64,000 nt of DNA from a virus. The notes below the pieces were generated by a model. That model was given only the letters and a program-made list of their open reading frames with translations. It did no database searches and had not been told where the DNA came from. Made by a program: the position numbers and the translations under genes. The stretch is from positions 21,117 to 85,116 of the IMG/VR virus record IMGVR_UViG_3300025707_000655. The stretch is one strand, 5' to 3'. Below are positions 45,701 through 54,051 of this stretch, piece by piece. Numbering within the stretch: position 1 is the first letter of the stretch; each line of letters begins with the position of its first letter.

Positions 45701-46584
45701 CAAGAGAGCGAACCCAAGGCGCACTACAACAGATCCAAGCAGAACAGCCTGCCCAAAGCGGAGTTGTGACAAGGAGCTTCAATATAATATCCCAGGACGG
45801 AGATGACCCGCGTGATATTTCACCGGCTGCACTAAGTGAGTGCGAATCTTTATCACGGTCTAGTATCGACGCACTGATATCTTCCCAAAGAATGCAGGAA
45901 TCGACACAAAGGTCCGAACGGGCTATGGAATTACTTCGAAATAGAACAAACTCTATTATGAATATGATTGGGCAAGCCCAGCCTCAGATTAGAGATGTCA
46001 GTAGAGAAACTTCTGAATCCACTACGTTCCCTGCGCTGACCAGAGAAAGTTCTATTTTAAGGATGTTCGACAAGGCATCAATCATCAACGGTCCCCTGCC
46101 GGAAGTAGAAAAATTGCCTTGGCAGATAGCTGGTGCGATAAAGAAGCCACAAGTTTTAGGAGTCACAAAAGAAGGTCTTTTGTCGAGGAGTTTGTATGGA
46201 AATATGATGTCTGTACAGAAGCAGGTTGGCTTCGAGAAAGATGCTTTTGGGACACCCAAACTTGACAAACCTATTCTGAAACCAGTCACGGTCGGAGAAA
46301 TGAGAGCCGGATTAAAACCGGGGACATACAAGACGCTGCCGTTTGAAAGCCCAGCTTTGGGAATAACACAGGACAAGAATGTAAGTTTAATTGATTCTAC
46401 CTTCGTTGTAAAGTCAAAGGCGACAGTCGAAGCCGCACCATCAGCGGCCCTGGCTACCACTACCGCCAATTCGACCACTGCAACGAGTGCAACAGTTCAA
46501 TCTACACAAACCACAGCAGCTACCAGATTCAGAGCCAGCAGGGTAGGAAGTTTTTCTGGTGTAACCGCGAATAGATTTTATTAA
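42763..46584 (+). CDS. 1273-residue structural protein with a coiled-coil segment
   Basis: The N-terminal 120 residues are beta-rich (VTLTTSPSGDINLSVNLYSE, TIKVAIIVSTSLEA), like an Ig-type domain. A long helical, coiled-coil-like stretch lies at about residues 475-560 (HRREVENRLYVANKVFGESK, KSLFRDAESAAQQAASDNSL). The C terminus is low-complexity Ala/Thr/Ser. It starts on a TAATG overlap with the previous gene. It is probably a virion protein of the tail module; no T4 counterpart is recognised. Confidence 0.55.
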   Translation: MYDILGALLPTINTNRVTLTTSPSGDINLSVNLYSEDKTFDDIDPAVTGRVVSTTGEIVEPGDSFGIADTIKVAIIVSTSLEAKLAADQIIRSGIQISGPAFGDLIESNSVYFTTAPAKRSSRLNFISNDITILQTPEASSDAVLDSDNDLGARYPIRFTIEGLPKDLNYLHIQSFCYIDKNRLFDIFPELGLIGNPVASDSITETGAYLVSSIRGPGIEDLIISDGRLNPTSFVLVRENGGQYTGPYHYHPPTETYMEGSFHQQTPHRNLKKVAVRNDKVQDFRTFSRNQPNPYDFNNLNSLLNNFSAIANESVKAMKEKIKLRNRTSDSYELNNTSIETQLFSDNVVSGQIKIDQVEIMRERSAFGFLFDALLPRQKLYSLWWRDMFRLVDAKIIRRRLTNEYIGHDKNGFPDRKVFDSNEIEEVIVSAGETNSTVIDQIRTTPRLDAERQQRLSSTDYYDPSSLLDSTRLSTELDSHRREVENRLYVANKVFGESKKDLTIATADYKRARVDLDNVRKVGSAFGLRKAKSLFRDAESAAQQAASDNSLAELELSSAQSAVDALPVSEPVKATLRDHNWITRGLPLQGAIQSSQTYGTNPDDPSEVLFPWVRNLVMEDYTFEQNKNLTGVYQYGVELTYEDGLVKYIFEVIDNLKKNQTFLKELSSETKNTSNYDRPGRFNDQFLEYLRNNTVTRLFMISAYADAMMLFTSYTMSQDEETITRYANAYAGDEFSGSVFERGVLQFMFEFVGTGDRESLPGLLLDRLVQGIFNSENGAFSPENLENFYLFESHYDLLIKSLTEMLDLASNVDAAGQTFDKSHVSGRTPSLIKAKKFFKEVTGGQFISDPRMGQFLTQMDTEGVVDLRVPTKARAAILPGRVNPFLESYESETLAELQENEIRRFESSNVSEEDLETLNESIAYFAPFEFFGSMMYSFGSTTSAPTGGNSLATEQMFLLDAVISNNSFSRAGYGEMHSYTRERTQGALQQIQAEQPAQSGVVTRSFNIISQDGDDPRDISPAALSECESLSRSSIDALISSQRMQESTQRSERAMELLRNRTNSIMNMIGQAQPQIRDVSRETSESTTFPALTRESSILRMFDKASIINGPLPEVEKLPWQIAGAIKKPQVLGVTKEGLLSRSLYGNMMSVQKQVGFEKDAFGTPKLDKPILKPVTVGEMRAGLKPGTYKTLPFESPALGITQDKNVSLIDSTFVVKSKATVEAAPSAALATTTANSTTATSATVQSTQTTAATRFRASRVGSFSGVTANRFY

Positions 46585-46591
46585 TTAAGAG

Positions 46592-46601
46592 AGTATTTAT
46601 A
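46592..46601 (+). promoter_or_regulatory. AGTATTTATA element in front of the gene at 46604
   Basis: The 10-base string AGTATTTATA ends two bases before the ATG at 46604. The same string ends one base before the ATG at 7540. Its reverse complement is TATAAATACT, the core of the T4 late promoter, but that would point away from the downstream gene. Whether it acts as a promoter, an AT-rich start region or nothing is open. Confidence 0.25.
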
Positions 46602-46603
46602 TT

Positions 46604-49600
46604 ATGTCAGATATTCAAGATCCTTGCGAAGTCCAAACCCCCGGAGGGGGGACAACACCAAGCTCAAACAATCCACGCCAAGGATTTATTGAAGGTGTTA
46701 GAGAAACTGCAGCAGAAAACCCTGAAGCGATCATCACTGTTGAGCCGCCAGGCTTAGGTCTGACACCAAATCCCATAGATCTAACGCCGCCAGAATTTGA
46801 ACCAGGTCCCCCTCGACCAAGAGTTGAAAGCGAAGAGAACTTTACAAAAAGTAGATTCATATTTCCCAATGGTGGTTCACATCTCAACACAAGAGTTCGG
46901 TTTCTGGCGCAAGAGTTTGCGCCATACGCATACAACGCTCCAATTATGGGAGAGTATTTTTTAAAACAAAGTCAAAGCCTTCTGGCAAGACAGGCTTTGG
47001 CTTTCGGGCTCGTACGACCCGGCAGTCAAACTTTAGGTCCAAGGCCATATACCTATCAAAAGTCGTGGCTTAACCCGTCCACCAAGCTACCCTTGTACTC
47101 ACCGGGTTTTGATCTACACAAATTCGATTCTTTTAGATATGTTACTGGTAAGCATTTTTCATATCTGGATGAGACAGAAAACGGATTATCTGCTGTGTTG
47201 ACTTCGATCCCATCAAGGAATGGTGTAACTTTCCTTAATAGGGGTACTAGCATTTTACCGAACCAATCGTTAGGATCAGCAGAAATAAGACCAGCAACCC
47301 CACAAGAAAGTGAAAACAAATTTAAAAGCTTGAGCGACATTGAGGAATTGACTGAGCTTCTGGACAATGAAGACTTTAAAGATGCAGAGGACAGTATAAT
47401 AAAATTTGAACCCAAGTTTGAAAAGTATGCTATTGAGTGCGAAAACGTAGAGAGACCTGCATCAGTCGAGTTATTACCTGCATCACTCGACGCCGCTGGA
47501 AATTTATATTCTATCTCGCACCCGGAATATCAAACCTACATGAAGTCAGGTTGGAGTTGGAGAAACTATTTTTATGGCTTCTACCCACTTGTCAGTCAAA
47601 GATATAGTGATATGAAGCACTTTAGAAATTTTTTGACAGAGCCGTTAGTAGACAATTCTCTTTATCATCCGAATGACAAGCTGTTACGAATGAATGAGTC
47701 TATGGTATCTATAACGGGACAGAGAGACTTGTACCGACAGTCAGGTGCTGGTTTCGGAGCCATAAACGATAAATCGTCTATGGCCGCAGATCTTATGTCA
47801 CGCAAAAGGGCCGGAGAGTCCATGGTCGATTTTAATGAAAGCTATTCTGAAAACCTATTCCCTGTAATCCCGTTTTGGGGCAACAGGTATCTTCCAGATG
47901 AAGTTGAAGTGGAAAGCGCCGCAACGCATTTGCATATTCCTGATTTAGAATTGCCACCACCAGCAGCGCAATTTCTTGCACAAGGCTACACAGAGGAAAT
48001 TACGAAGCAGGGCGTCAACGCCTGGACCGCATCACCTCAGATGTCACCGGGCCAACTGCAATTTAGTCCGCATACCTCGTATTATACCAGGCCTCCTAGG
48101 GTTGGCAAGGACGCTATTTTTGTAGACCTTGCGACAAAGATGCAAACTTTTGCATCGAGAGTTGAGCTTGAAACAAACGACCAAGCTATTTCTGCTTATT
48201 GTGATGCTAAAGGCCACTACAACTATTACGATGAATTTTATGAAAACAACATATTGGCAAACATAGAAACAGTAGAAGATATTAGATCCTTACCAGATCC
48301 ATACTCTTTTAATTTTGAAGACTATGAAGCTAATGGTGGGCAACTTTCATTCAGAAGGACAGTAGAAAATGGCATTGGGCCAAGCTCAATTATATGGTCT
48401 AGGTATGCAAATTATGCAAATTTATCTGACAGATCAATTAAAGATTACAACATCCCCCCAGAACCACTTCCACCAGTTCAAGTCTTTGGTTCTTCGAGGC
48501 TAACATCTCAAGACTTTAAGCAAAGGTACCTGTTAAAGAACACATCACCGATGGTGATTGATTTTGAACTCAAACAGAAGAGTAAGAGTTTGTTGGTTGA
48601 CCTTTTTAATGCGTATGGCAAGATAGATTTTTCTACCCCACTGTTAAAGACCTTGGGAGAATTTGGACAAGAATCAAATCCGGTTAGAAACAAGTCTGCT
48701 ATTATTTTAAATACAAGAGATCAGTTCACATTAAGGTCAGAGCAGAGAGATGAAGAGGGGAACATAACTTCCGAAGAGGAGCTTATCAGATCTACGGAAG
48801 TTCAAGACCAGAGTCCGGTGACGCCGAAACAGGTCAAGACGGTAAAACTGGACACTTGGCTGAAAGATGTCAAAGATTCGCTTCAAAATCCAAACAACTT
48901 TTCAAGCTATCTGGAAAGGATAAACTCATCTTTTGGCTTTCTTTTAACCAAGGCAAAGCTGGAAGATTTTATCGAAAAGCACTCTAGAAGTTATGCTGAC
49001 ATAATGAGAGGCAAACTGGCACATTCTGAGGTCTTAGGGTACAAGGTTGACAAATATAGAATCATCGCTGGTGCATCTGCCGCAGAAGGCAATCGAGAGT
49101 TAGTGCAAACAGAATACTTCTCTTCAACGAATGAAGATGATCTGATAAAGTACTTTGACAGTCAAGTAGAATATGGAAAAATTTATCAACTAGATATAAG
49201 CACTGTTCTTATGACTGTAGGCAACAAGTACGCTTATATCGATGGAATGACTCGTAGAGCAGTCAGGTCGTTTAATCGTGATGGGAGGGTTAAAGTTTCA
49301 GTCGCGAACCCCCCCACTGAGGAATTTGCCCTGTTGGACATTATTAGAAGGTGGGACAACTGGCACAGCGAAGGTATGGGTGGCCCAGAGGGTCCGATTC
49401 ATCTTAGCCCAAAATTGTATTTCGGCGTAGTCAATAAACCTGAAGTCACTATAAGTGAAATTTTCGACAAGACCCTAACAGTCGCTATCCTTGACAAGCC
49501 ACCGATACCACCAGACGTAGATGTGATTCCGTACAAGGGGGTCAAAAACAAGGTTCTGCTTAACGTCAACAGTATGACTGGCGAAATGTTTGCCAAACCA

Positions 49601-50353
49601 GTCATCCTAAAAGATTCGGACGCCCTCGATTATGCACTCCTCGCGGCAAATCAAGGCCTACAGCCGGCTATAGTGCTCGGCCCGTCTGATGATGATTCTC
49701 CGATGGAAGCCTCTTTGATACATTTTAAGAATGATGACTTAACTTTGGAATTCGAAGTGTATAGGCTAGATACTGAGCCAACAAGCTTGAGCGATTTCAA
49801 AGACAAGGAAATCCAAACCATAGATAACGGTGCCCCATCCGGGGCGTTTATAGACACGATTTCTCCAAACAAGAAGTATTGGTACACGTTTAGATCCAAA
49901 GACATTCACGGACACGTATCTATGCCTAGCAACGTGTATCAAGTCGAACTTGTTTCGGATGGTGAGGTTATGTACTTGTTATCTGATGTACACAAGATTA
50001 AAGAAAAGGAAGAAAAGATATTTATTAAATCTTTTCAGAGATACTTACACCTTAGACCTGCTTTGTTGCAGACAGAGTTAGATTTCTCTAATGCGGGAGA
50101 TCTGTCATACTCTAGGTGGCGAACGGCCGGTCGTCGATTAGGTGTTTCAACAAACCCGCTTTGGGGAAAGAAATTTGTAATAAAGGTAAAATCTAAAACA
50201 ACTGGTAAGATGGTTGAATTAAAACTAAAATTTACGAGAAAAGATGGTATTGTTGACGCTGACGGCAAGATAGATTACGATGATTTTGCCAATGGAGCGG
50301 CGGCTTCGACACGCGGAGTTAACACGAACAGCGGTTTCGACTTTGATGCTTGA
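46604..50353 (+). CDS. 1249-residue structural protein with proline-rich N terminus
   Basis: The first 75 residues are Pro/Gly/Glu-rich (VEPPGLGLTPNPIDLTPPEF). The middle is mixed alpha/beta and carries many Tyr and aromatic residues. The end (about residues 1040-1130) includes DTISPNKKYWYTFRSKDIHG and SMPSNVYQVELVSDG, an arrangement like a fibronectin-III strand pair. An AAGAGAG lies upstream of the ATG, next to the AGTATTTATA motif. It belongs to the tail module by position; the family is not recognised. Confidence 0.55.
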   Translation: MSDIQDPCEVQTPGGGTTPSSNNPRQGFIEGVRETAAENPEAIITVEPPGLGLTPNPIDLTPPEFEPGPPRPRVESEENFTKSRFIFPNGGSHLNTRVRFLAQEFAPYAYNAPIMGEYFLKQSQSLLARQALAFGLVRPGSQTLGPRPYTYQKSWLNPSTKLPLYSPGFDLHKFDSFRYVTGKHFSYLDETENGLSAVLTSIPSRNGVTFLNRGTSILPNQSLGSAEIRPATPQESENKFKSLSDIEELTELLDNEDFKDAEDSIIKFEPKFEKYAIECENVERPASVELLPASLDAAGNLYSISHPEYQTYMKSGWSWRNYFYGFYPLVSQRYSDMKHFRNFLTEPLVDNSLYHPNDKLLRMNESMVSITGQRDLYRQSGAGFGAINDKSSMAADLMSRKRAGESMVDFNESYSENLFPVIPFWGNRYLPDEVEVESAATHLHIPDLELPPPAAQFLAQGYTEEITKQGVNAWTASPQMSPGQLQFSPHTSYYTRPPRVGKDAIFVDLATKMQTFASRVELETNDQAISAYCDAKGHYNYYDEFYENNILANIETVEDIRSLPDPYSFNFEDYEANGGQLSFRRTVENGIGPSSIIWSRYANYANLSDRSIKDYNIPPEPLPPVQVFGSSRLTSQDFKQRYLLKNTSPMVIDFELKQKSKSLLVDLFNAYGKIDFSTPLLKTLGEFGQESNPVRNKSAIILNTRDQFTLRSEQRDEEGNITSEEELIRSTEVQDQSPVTPKQVKTVKLDTWLKDVKDSLQNPNNFSSYLERINSSFGFLLTKAKLEDFIEKHSRSYADIMRGKLAHSEVLGYKVDKYRIIAGASAAEGNRELVQTEYFSSTNEDDLIKYFDSQVEYGKIYQLDISTVLMTVGNKYAYIDGMTRRAVRSFNRDGRVKVSVANPPTEEFALLDIIRRWDNWHSEGMGGPEGPIHLSPKLYFGVVNKPEVTISEIFDKTLTVAILDKPPIPPDVDVIPYKGVKNKVLLNVNSMTGEMFAKPVILKDSDALDYALLAANQGLQPAIVLGPSDDDSPMEASLIHFKNDDLTLEFEVYRLDTEPTSLSDFKDKEIQTIDNGAPSGAFIDTISPNKKYWYTFRSKDIHGHVSMPSNVYQVELVSDGEVMYLLSDVHKIKEKEEKIFIKSFQRYLHLRPALLQTELDFSNAGDLSYSRWRTAGRRLGVSTNPLWGKKFVIKVKSKTTGKMVELKLKFTRKDGIVDADGKIDYDDFANGAAASTRGVNTNSGFDFDA

Positions 50354-50380
50354 TAAAATTTGTATGTTTTATTTTTTAAA

Positions 50381-50394
50381 AAACTAATTAGTTT
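50381..50394. other. 14-base AT-rich palindrome in the longest structural-module gap
   Basis: The 76-base gap between 50353 and 50430 is very AT-rich and contains a perfect palindrome AAACTAATTAGTTT (50381-50394), flanked by TTTTTTAAAA and by T-rich DNA. No standard loop terminator or sigma70 box pair is clear. The Shine-Dalgarno of the next gene (GAGGAG) is at about 50417. It may mark a transcription boundary (weak terminator or operator) in an otherwise tightly packed region. Confidence 0.35.
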
Positions 50395-50429
50395 GTGTTT
50401 TAGGTGCATTTTTGTGAGGAGTAAAAAAT

Positions 50430-51452
50430 ATGGCGTTTCTTGATAATTCTGGTGATATACTTTTAGATGCGGTTCTGACCGACACCGGTAGATACAGAAT
50501 GGCTCGCGGCGACTTTAGAATAACGAAGTTCGCCCTCGGCGATGACGAGATAGATTATTCTTTATATAACAAGGCACACCCCAGTGGATCGGCTTTTTAT
50601 GACCTTGAGGTCCTGAAGACTCCGATCTTAGAAGCCTTCACTAACAACACATCTGGAATGAAGTCAAAATTGATGACGATCTCCAGAACAAATATATTGC
50701 ACTTGCCGGTATTAAAGCTTCACAACGGCGGTCTAAACGGCACAGCAGCGGGCAGCCTAAACACAAAGCTAAGCGGAGACCTCTCTTCCTACCTTATCAC
50801 TGTCGACGAAAACACTGAAGATACATCTGACAGTCTTGCGGACGTGAATATTAATGGGTTAGGTCTGATTAAAGGTTCAACGGTTCAGACAGTCGCCGCA
50901 TCTGATTCGGCAACCATTGCAGTCGAGCTTGGGTTAGACACGACTCAATTGTCACCGACCCAGCTTTACCCATCTGACTTGCAAGAGACACAATTCATAA
51001 TAGAGCTTGATTCTAGGTTGGGCACCCTCGTTGATGTAACTGGACAACCAGTATCGGTCTCTTTTATTGACGACGATCAGATTGCATCTTACTTTGTGGG
51101 CGCTGCAGCCGGAAGCAATATCATTGGCGGGCCCCTAGACACGCTCACTTCCACAAACGATAACAATCAAGGTACAACACGGCAAAGAATTAGAGGACCT
51201 AGAGACAAGGTGGTATCGTTTAAGATTGCACCTAATCCAACTCTTGCAAATTCAACATATTTGTTTGAGAGGCTTGGATCTACTCTGACGACCACCACTA
51301 CTTTGCTAGGCGGCACCGCCGCCACCGCAGGTGACCAGCTATTCAGGTCTGGCGTTGCGCTTTACTACATTGACACGTTTGTTAGATTGACCGCCGCAAC
51401 TGTCGGCGTCTCTGTAGACATTCCAATAAGGTTCTTGAAGAAGACTACATAA
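50430..51452 (+). CDS. Structural protein, N-terminal module shared with the gene at 41699
   Basis: A 340-residue protein with the start MAFLDNSGDILLDAVLTDTG and then RYRMARGDFRITKFALGDDE. This N terminus is, from memory, a recurring one in unassigned marine phage structural proteins. The body is beta-rich (VVSFKIAPNPTLANSTY, SVDIPIRFLKKTT), like a tail-tube or fibre adaptor. GAGGAG lies 8 bases before the ATG. It follows the AT-rich gap and heads a three-gene set of mid-size structural proteins. Precise role unknown. Confidence 0.6.
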   Translation: MAFLDNSGDILLDAVLTDTGRYRMARGDFRITKFALGDDEIDYSLYNKAHPSGSAFYDLEVLKTPILEAFTNNTSGMKSKLMTISRTNILHLPVLKLHNGGLNGTAAGSLNTKLSGDLSSYLITVDENTEDTSDSLADVNINGLGLIKGSTVQTVAASDSATIAVELGLDTTQLSPTQLYPSDLQETQFIIELDSRLGTLVDVTGQPVSVSFIDDDQIASYFVGAAAGSNIIGGPLDTLTSTNDNNQGTTRQRIRGPRDKVVSFKIAPNPTLANSTYLFERLGSTLTTTTTLLGGTAATAGDQLFRSGVALYYIDTFVRLTAATVGVSVDIPIRFLKKTT

Positions 51453-51467
51453 TATAAGGATTTCGAT

Positions 51468-52751
51468 ATGGCAACTACGTTTAAAACTTTTCTTAACAGC
51501 GACCTTGTAACGACAAAGACGCTACTTCACGAAGCAATTCCGATCACGGGAGCGCTTGTATCAGGTACTTACAACGGAGGTTCGCCAGACGGAACAGAAA
51601 TAAACATAAAAAATTATTCTCACGGAATGTTTCAATCGGTGTTTGACTATCCTTTTTTAAGTTCTTCTGCCAACCACATATTTGATATCACTTCTGGGTA
51701 CTCCACTGGCAGCGCACTTTCTGGAAACGTCTATGAGGTAGCGAGAACACAGCAGGAAAAGAAGATTCAAATTTACAACCAGATGGCGCAAGTTCTTATG
51801 GGGCATGATAAAGATGGAAACATCAGAGCCTTTGACCAAGATGGAAACACTGCTGGTCAAAACCCATCCGAGGGTAAGATTCACGAATGTTTCTTTTTGA
51901 ATTTTTCAAGACTTTTAACCAAGGATGAGATAAAGAAAGGCTCCTTCTCTATGGATGTTGGCGTCTCACCTCATTACATTGGTCCGGTCGAACAATCAGG
52001 TGATCTAAGGAAGTATGCCTCAAGAATTATAACCATTAAGGATACAAACGCGGCAAACGACTATAGGGTAAACTCTCCCGCAGGAGAATTCGGTATACTT
52101 TCAGCTTCTACTGGCGCGGGCAACATCGCTGGCGCAATTGCCCACGGCCTAACTACAGGCTCTGCTCACCCAACCAAGCCTTCAAATATCGGATTGATTT
52201 TCTATCAAGCTGGTATCGTAGTTCTCGATGCAAGAATGTTTGCAAAAGCAACACACGACGGCGGCGGCGACGCCGGTGTTCGTCAAGTCACTGCTTCGAC
52301 AGGAATTGTACATCATTTAACCGGAGGTCTTTTGAACTCTGCCAGTTGTATGATGCACAAGCAGATCACAGACGCAGCTGGCTTGGATATCACAGCTACA
52401 GCGCAGTCGGATGTGTACTCCTTATTTACAGGGTCTACAATCCAAACTGCCTGTGATTCGTTGCGACACAGAATAAAGTCAGTGTCTTTCAACAATACCA
52501 CAGAACTTAATTCTTCAGTGTATTTTTGCAGAGCGCACCACAATGAATTCAATTACAGTTCTAATCCAACGTATCTCCAGGAGAGCAAAATTCGTGTAAA
52601 GAACGTATCTTCCGATATGCCGATAAGTTACGTAACATCTGTGGGGCTTTACTCATCAGACAATGAGTTGATGGCCACAGCGAAGCTTTCTGAGCCACTC
52701 AGAAAGGATCCCACGAACGAACTCACTTTAAGAGTAAGGTTGGATTACTAA
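51468..52751 (+). CDS. Virion structural protein, paralogue of the next gene
   Basis: A 427-residue beta-rich protein. Its C terminus (SVGLYSSDNELMATAKLSEP, then LRKDPTNELTLRVRLDY) can be aligned with that of the next protein (KIGIYDDNMNLIAIAKLASP, then VRKTETRDLTFKLKMDF). Both also have a Gly/Ser-rich middle that includes a GLI/LVLY(N/Q)xGI/FI strand (IGLIFYQAGIVVLDARMF here). AAGGA precedes the ATG. The size and pairing suggest a repeated virion subunit. It has not been matched to a T4 sheath, tube or capsid protein. Confidence 0.6.
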   Translation: MATTFKTFLNSDLVTTKTLLHEAIPITGALVSGTYNGGSPDGTEINIKNYSHGMFQSVFDYPFLSSSANHIFDITSGYSTGSALSGNVYEVARTQQEKKIQIYNQMAQVLMGHDKDGNIRAFDQDGNTAGQNPSEGKIHECFFLNFSRLLTKDEIKKGSFSMDVGVSPHYIGPVEQSGDLRKYASRIITIKDTNAANDYRVNSPAGEFGILSASTGAGNIAGAIAHGLTTGSAHPTKPSNIGLIFYQAGIVVLDARMFAKATHDGGGDAGVRQVTASTGIVHHLTGGLLNSASCMMHKQITDAAGLDITATAQSDVYSLFTGSTIQTACDSLRHRIKSVSFNNTTELNSSVYFCRAHHNEFNYSSNPTYLQESKIRVKNVSSDMPISYVTSVGLYSSDNELMATAKLSEPLRKDPTNELTLRVRLDY

Positions 52752-52755
52752 TGCT

Positions 52756-54051
52756 ATGTCGACTGTATACAAGTTCAATCAAGAAGACTTATTTTACAAC
52801 AGAGTAAAGACTTACCCGAAAAAAGACTTTCTAATATATGATGCGAAAGTCTATATCGACGGCGGTAAGAATGCTGGCGTAAAAAACCACACTACCACAG
52901 TTAACGAGAACAATGTGCCACAAGGCTTCATCAGCTTGTATGAACTTAACGTTGCCTCTAACATAAGTGTCGGAACCCAAGCCCCTCCAGATGGAACCTC
53001 TATTTACCCCTTTGTAACAAAAGAAGGGGCCAGAACTGCGTTTAGGTCAATAAGCACATCGGTGTTCGACTCTACGTCGCAGTTTGCTTATGGAGATTTT
53101 ATCAAGTCTCACTACCCGCTCAGCTCTAGTATCTTCAGGACTCGATTCGCGCCGACGACAACAAGTACATCCACAGTCGAAGAGGAAAATGGAAGTTTTG
53201 TCAAAGCGTCATTGAACAAACAAAGGATCATCGCGCTCAAGAACACATTCAACAATTATGTACCACAAAGTATTCACCACGCTTTTAACACATCATCGAT
53301 AGACGATCACTTAAATGCCAAGGTCTCCTGGGACAAATCGAACCAGGAAATGAGCTTGATAGAGATACCGTCAATATTTTACGGATCTTCCATAAGAAAG
53401 GGGTCTGTTAGTTTAAAATTTTACATAACTGGCACACTCGCAGCAGAACTGCAGGATGTAAACCAGAACGGAGAATTGGTTCAAGTCTCTGGGACGATTG
53501 GTTCGACCACAAACAGCAACAAGGTGGCAGGCCTGGTGCTCTACAACGAAGGTTTTATCGCGCTGACTGGAAGCTGGGACATAAATCCTAATTTTCAAGA
53601 CAAGTATGTTGGCAATGATTACTCAAGTCCAAAGTGGTATAACTTTGGCGCTGGAGCCAACGACGGAAAGGCTGCAGCAGTCTTGACAGGTTCTGCCTTC
53701 GCCGTGCATTTCGAAGGTACGAATCAAATTCCAACTGTTACAATGTTTGCCCACGCGAAGAGAGGTGAACTTAACAACTCAACGAATCCAACTTTCATCC
53801 AGAAAGATCAGAACGAGCCCTCAACACCTAGCACATCTTCTTATCATTTTTATGAAAACTCGAACTTAAAGATAAAGAGTCTAGAACACAACAAATATGG
53901 AGATTCGGGATCTTTTGACAAGCAAACATATATATCGAAGATCGGAATTTACGATGACAATATGAATTTGATAGCAATCGCAAAGCTGGCCTCCCCAGTC
54001 AGAAAAACAGAAACTAGGGACCTGACGTTTAAACTGAAGATGGATTTCTAA
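52756..54051 (+). CDS. Virion structural protein, paralogue of the previous gene
   Basis: A 431-residue beta-rich protein starting MSTVYKFNQEDLFYNRVKTY. The middle has VAGLVLYNEGFIALTGSW, which parallels the strand pair in the previous protein, and the last 40 residues are clearly related. It starts four bases after the previous stop. The two genes probably arose by tandem duplication. It overlaps the J-domain gene by one base (TAATG). Confidence 0.6.
   Translation: MSTVYKFNQEDLFYNRVKTYPKKDFLIYDAKVYIDGGKNAGVKNHTTTVNENNVPQGFISLYELNVASNISVGTQAPPDGTSIYPFVTKEGARTAFRSISTSVFDSTSQFAYGDFIKSHYPLSSSIFRTRFAPTTTSTSTVEEENGSFVKASLNKQRIIALKNTFNNYVPQSIHHAFNTSSIDDHLNAKVSWDKSNQEMSLIEIPSIFYGSSIRKGSVSLKFYITGTLAAELQDVNQNGELVQVSGTIGSTTNSNKVAGLVLYNEGFIALTGSWDINPNFQDKYVGNDYSSPKWYNFGAGANDGKAAAVLTGSAFAVHFEGTNQIPTVTMFAHAKRGELNNSTNPTFIQKDQNEPSTPSTSSYHFYENSNLKIKSLEHNKYGDSGSFDKQTYISKIGIYDDNMNLIAIAKLASPVRKTETRDLTFKLKMDF

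Noticed and set aside
45984-46478. 164-codon open frame on the - strand
   Set aside because: It mirrors the low-complexity C terminus of the 1273-residue protein. No motif and no expected antisense gene in a one-strand region.
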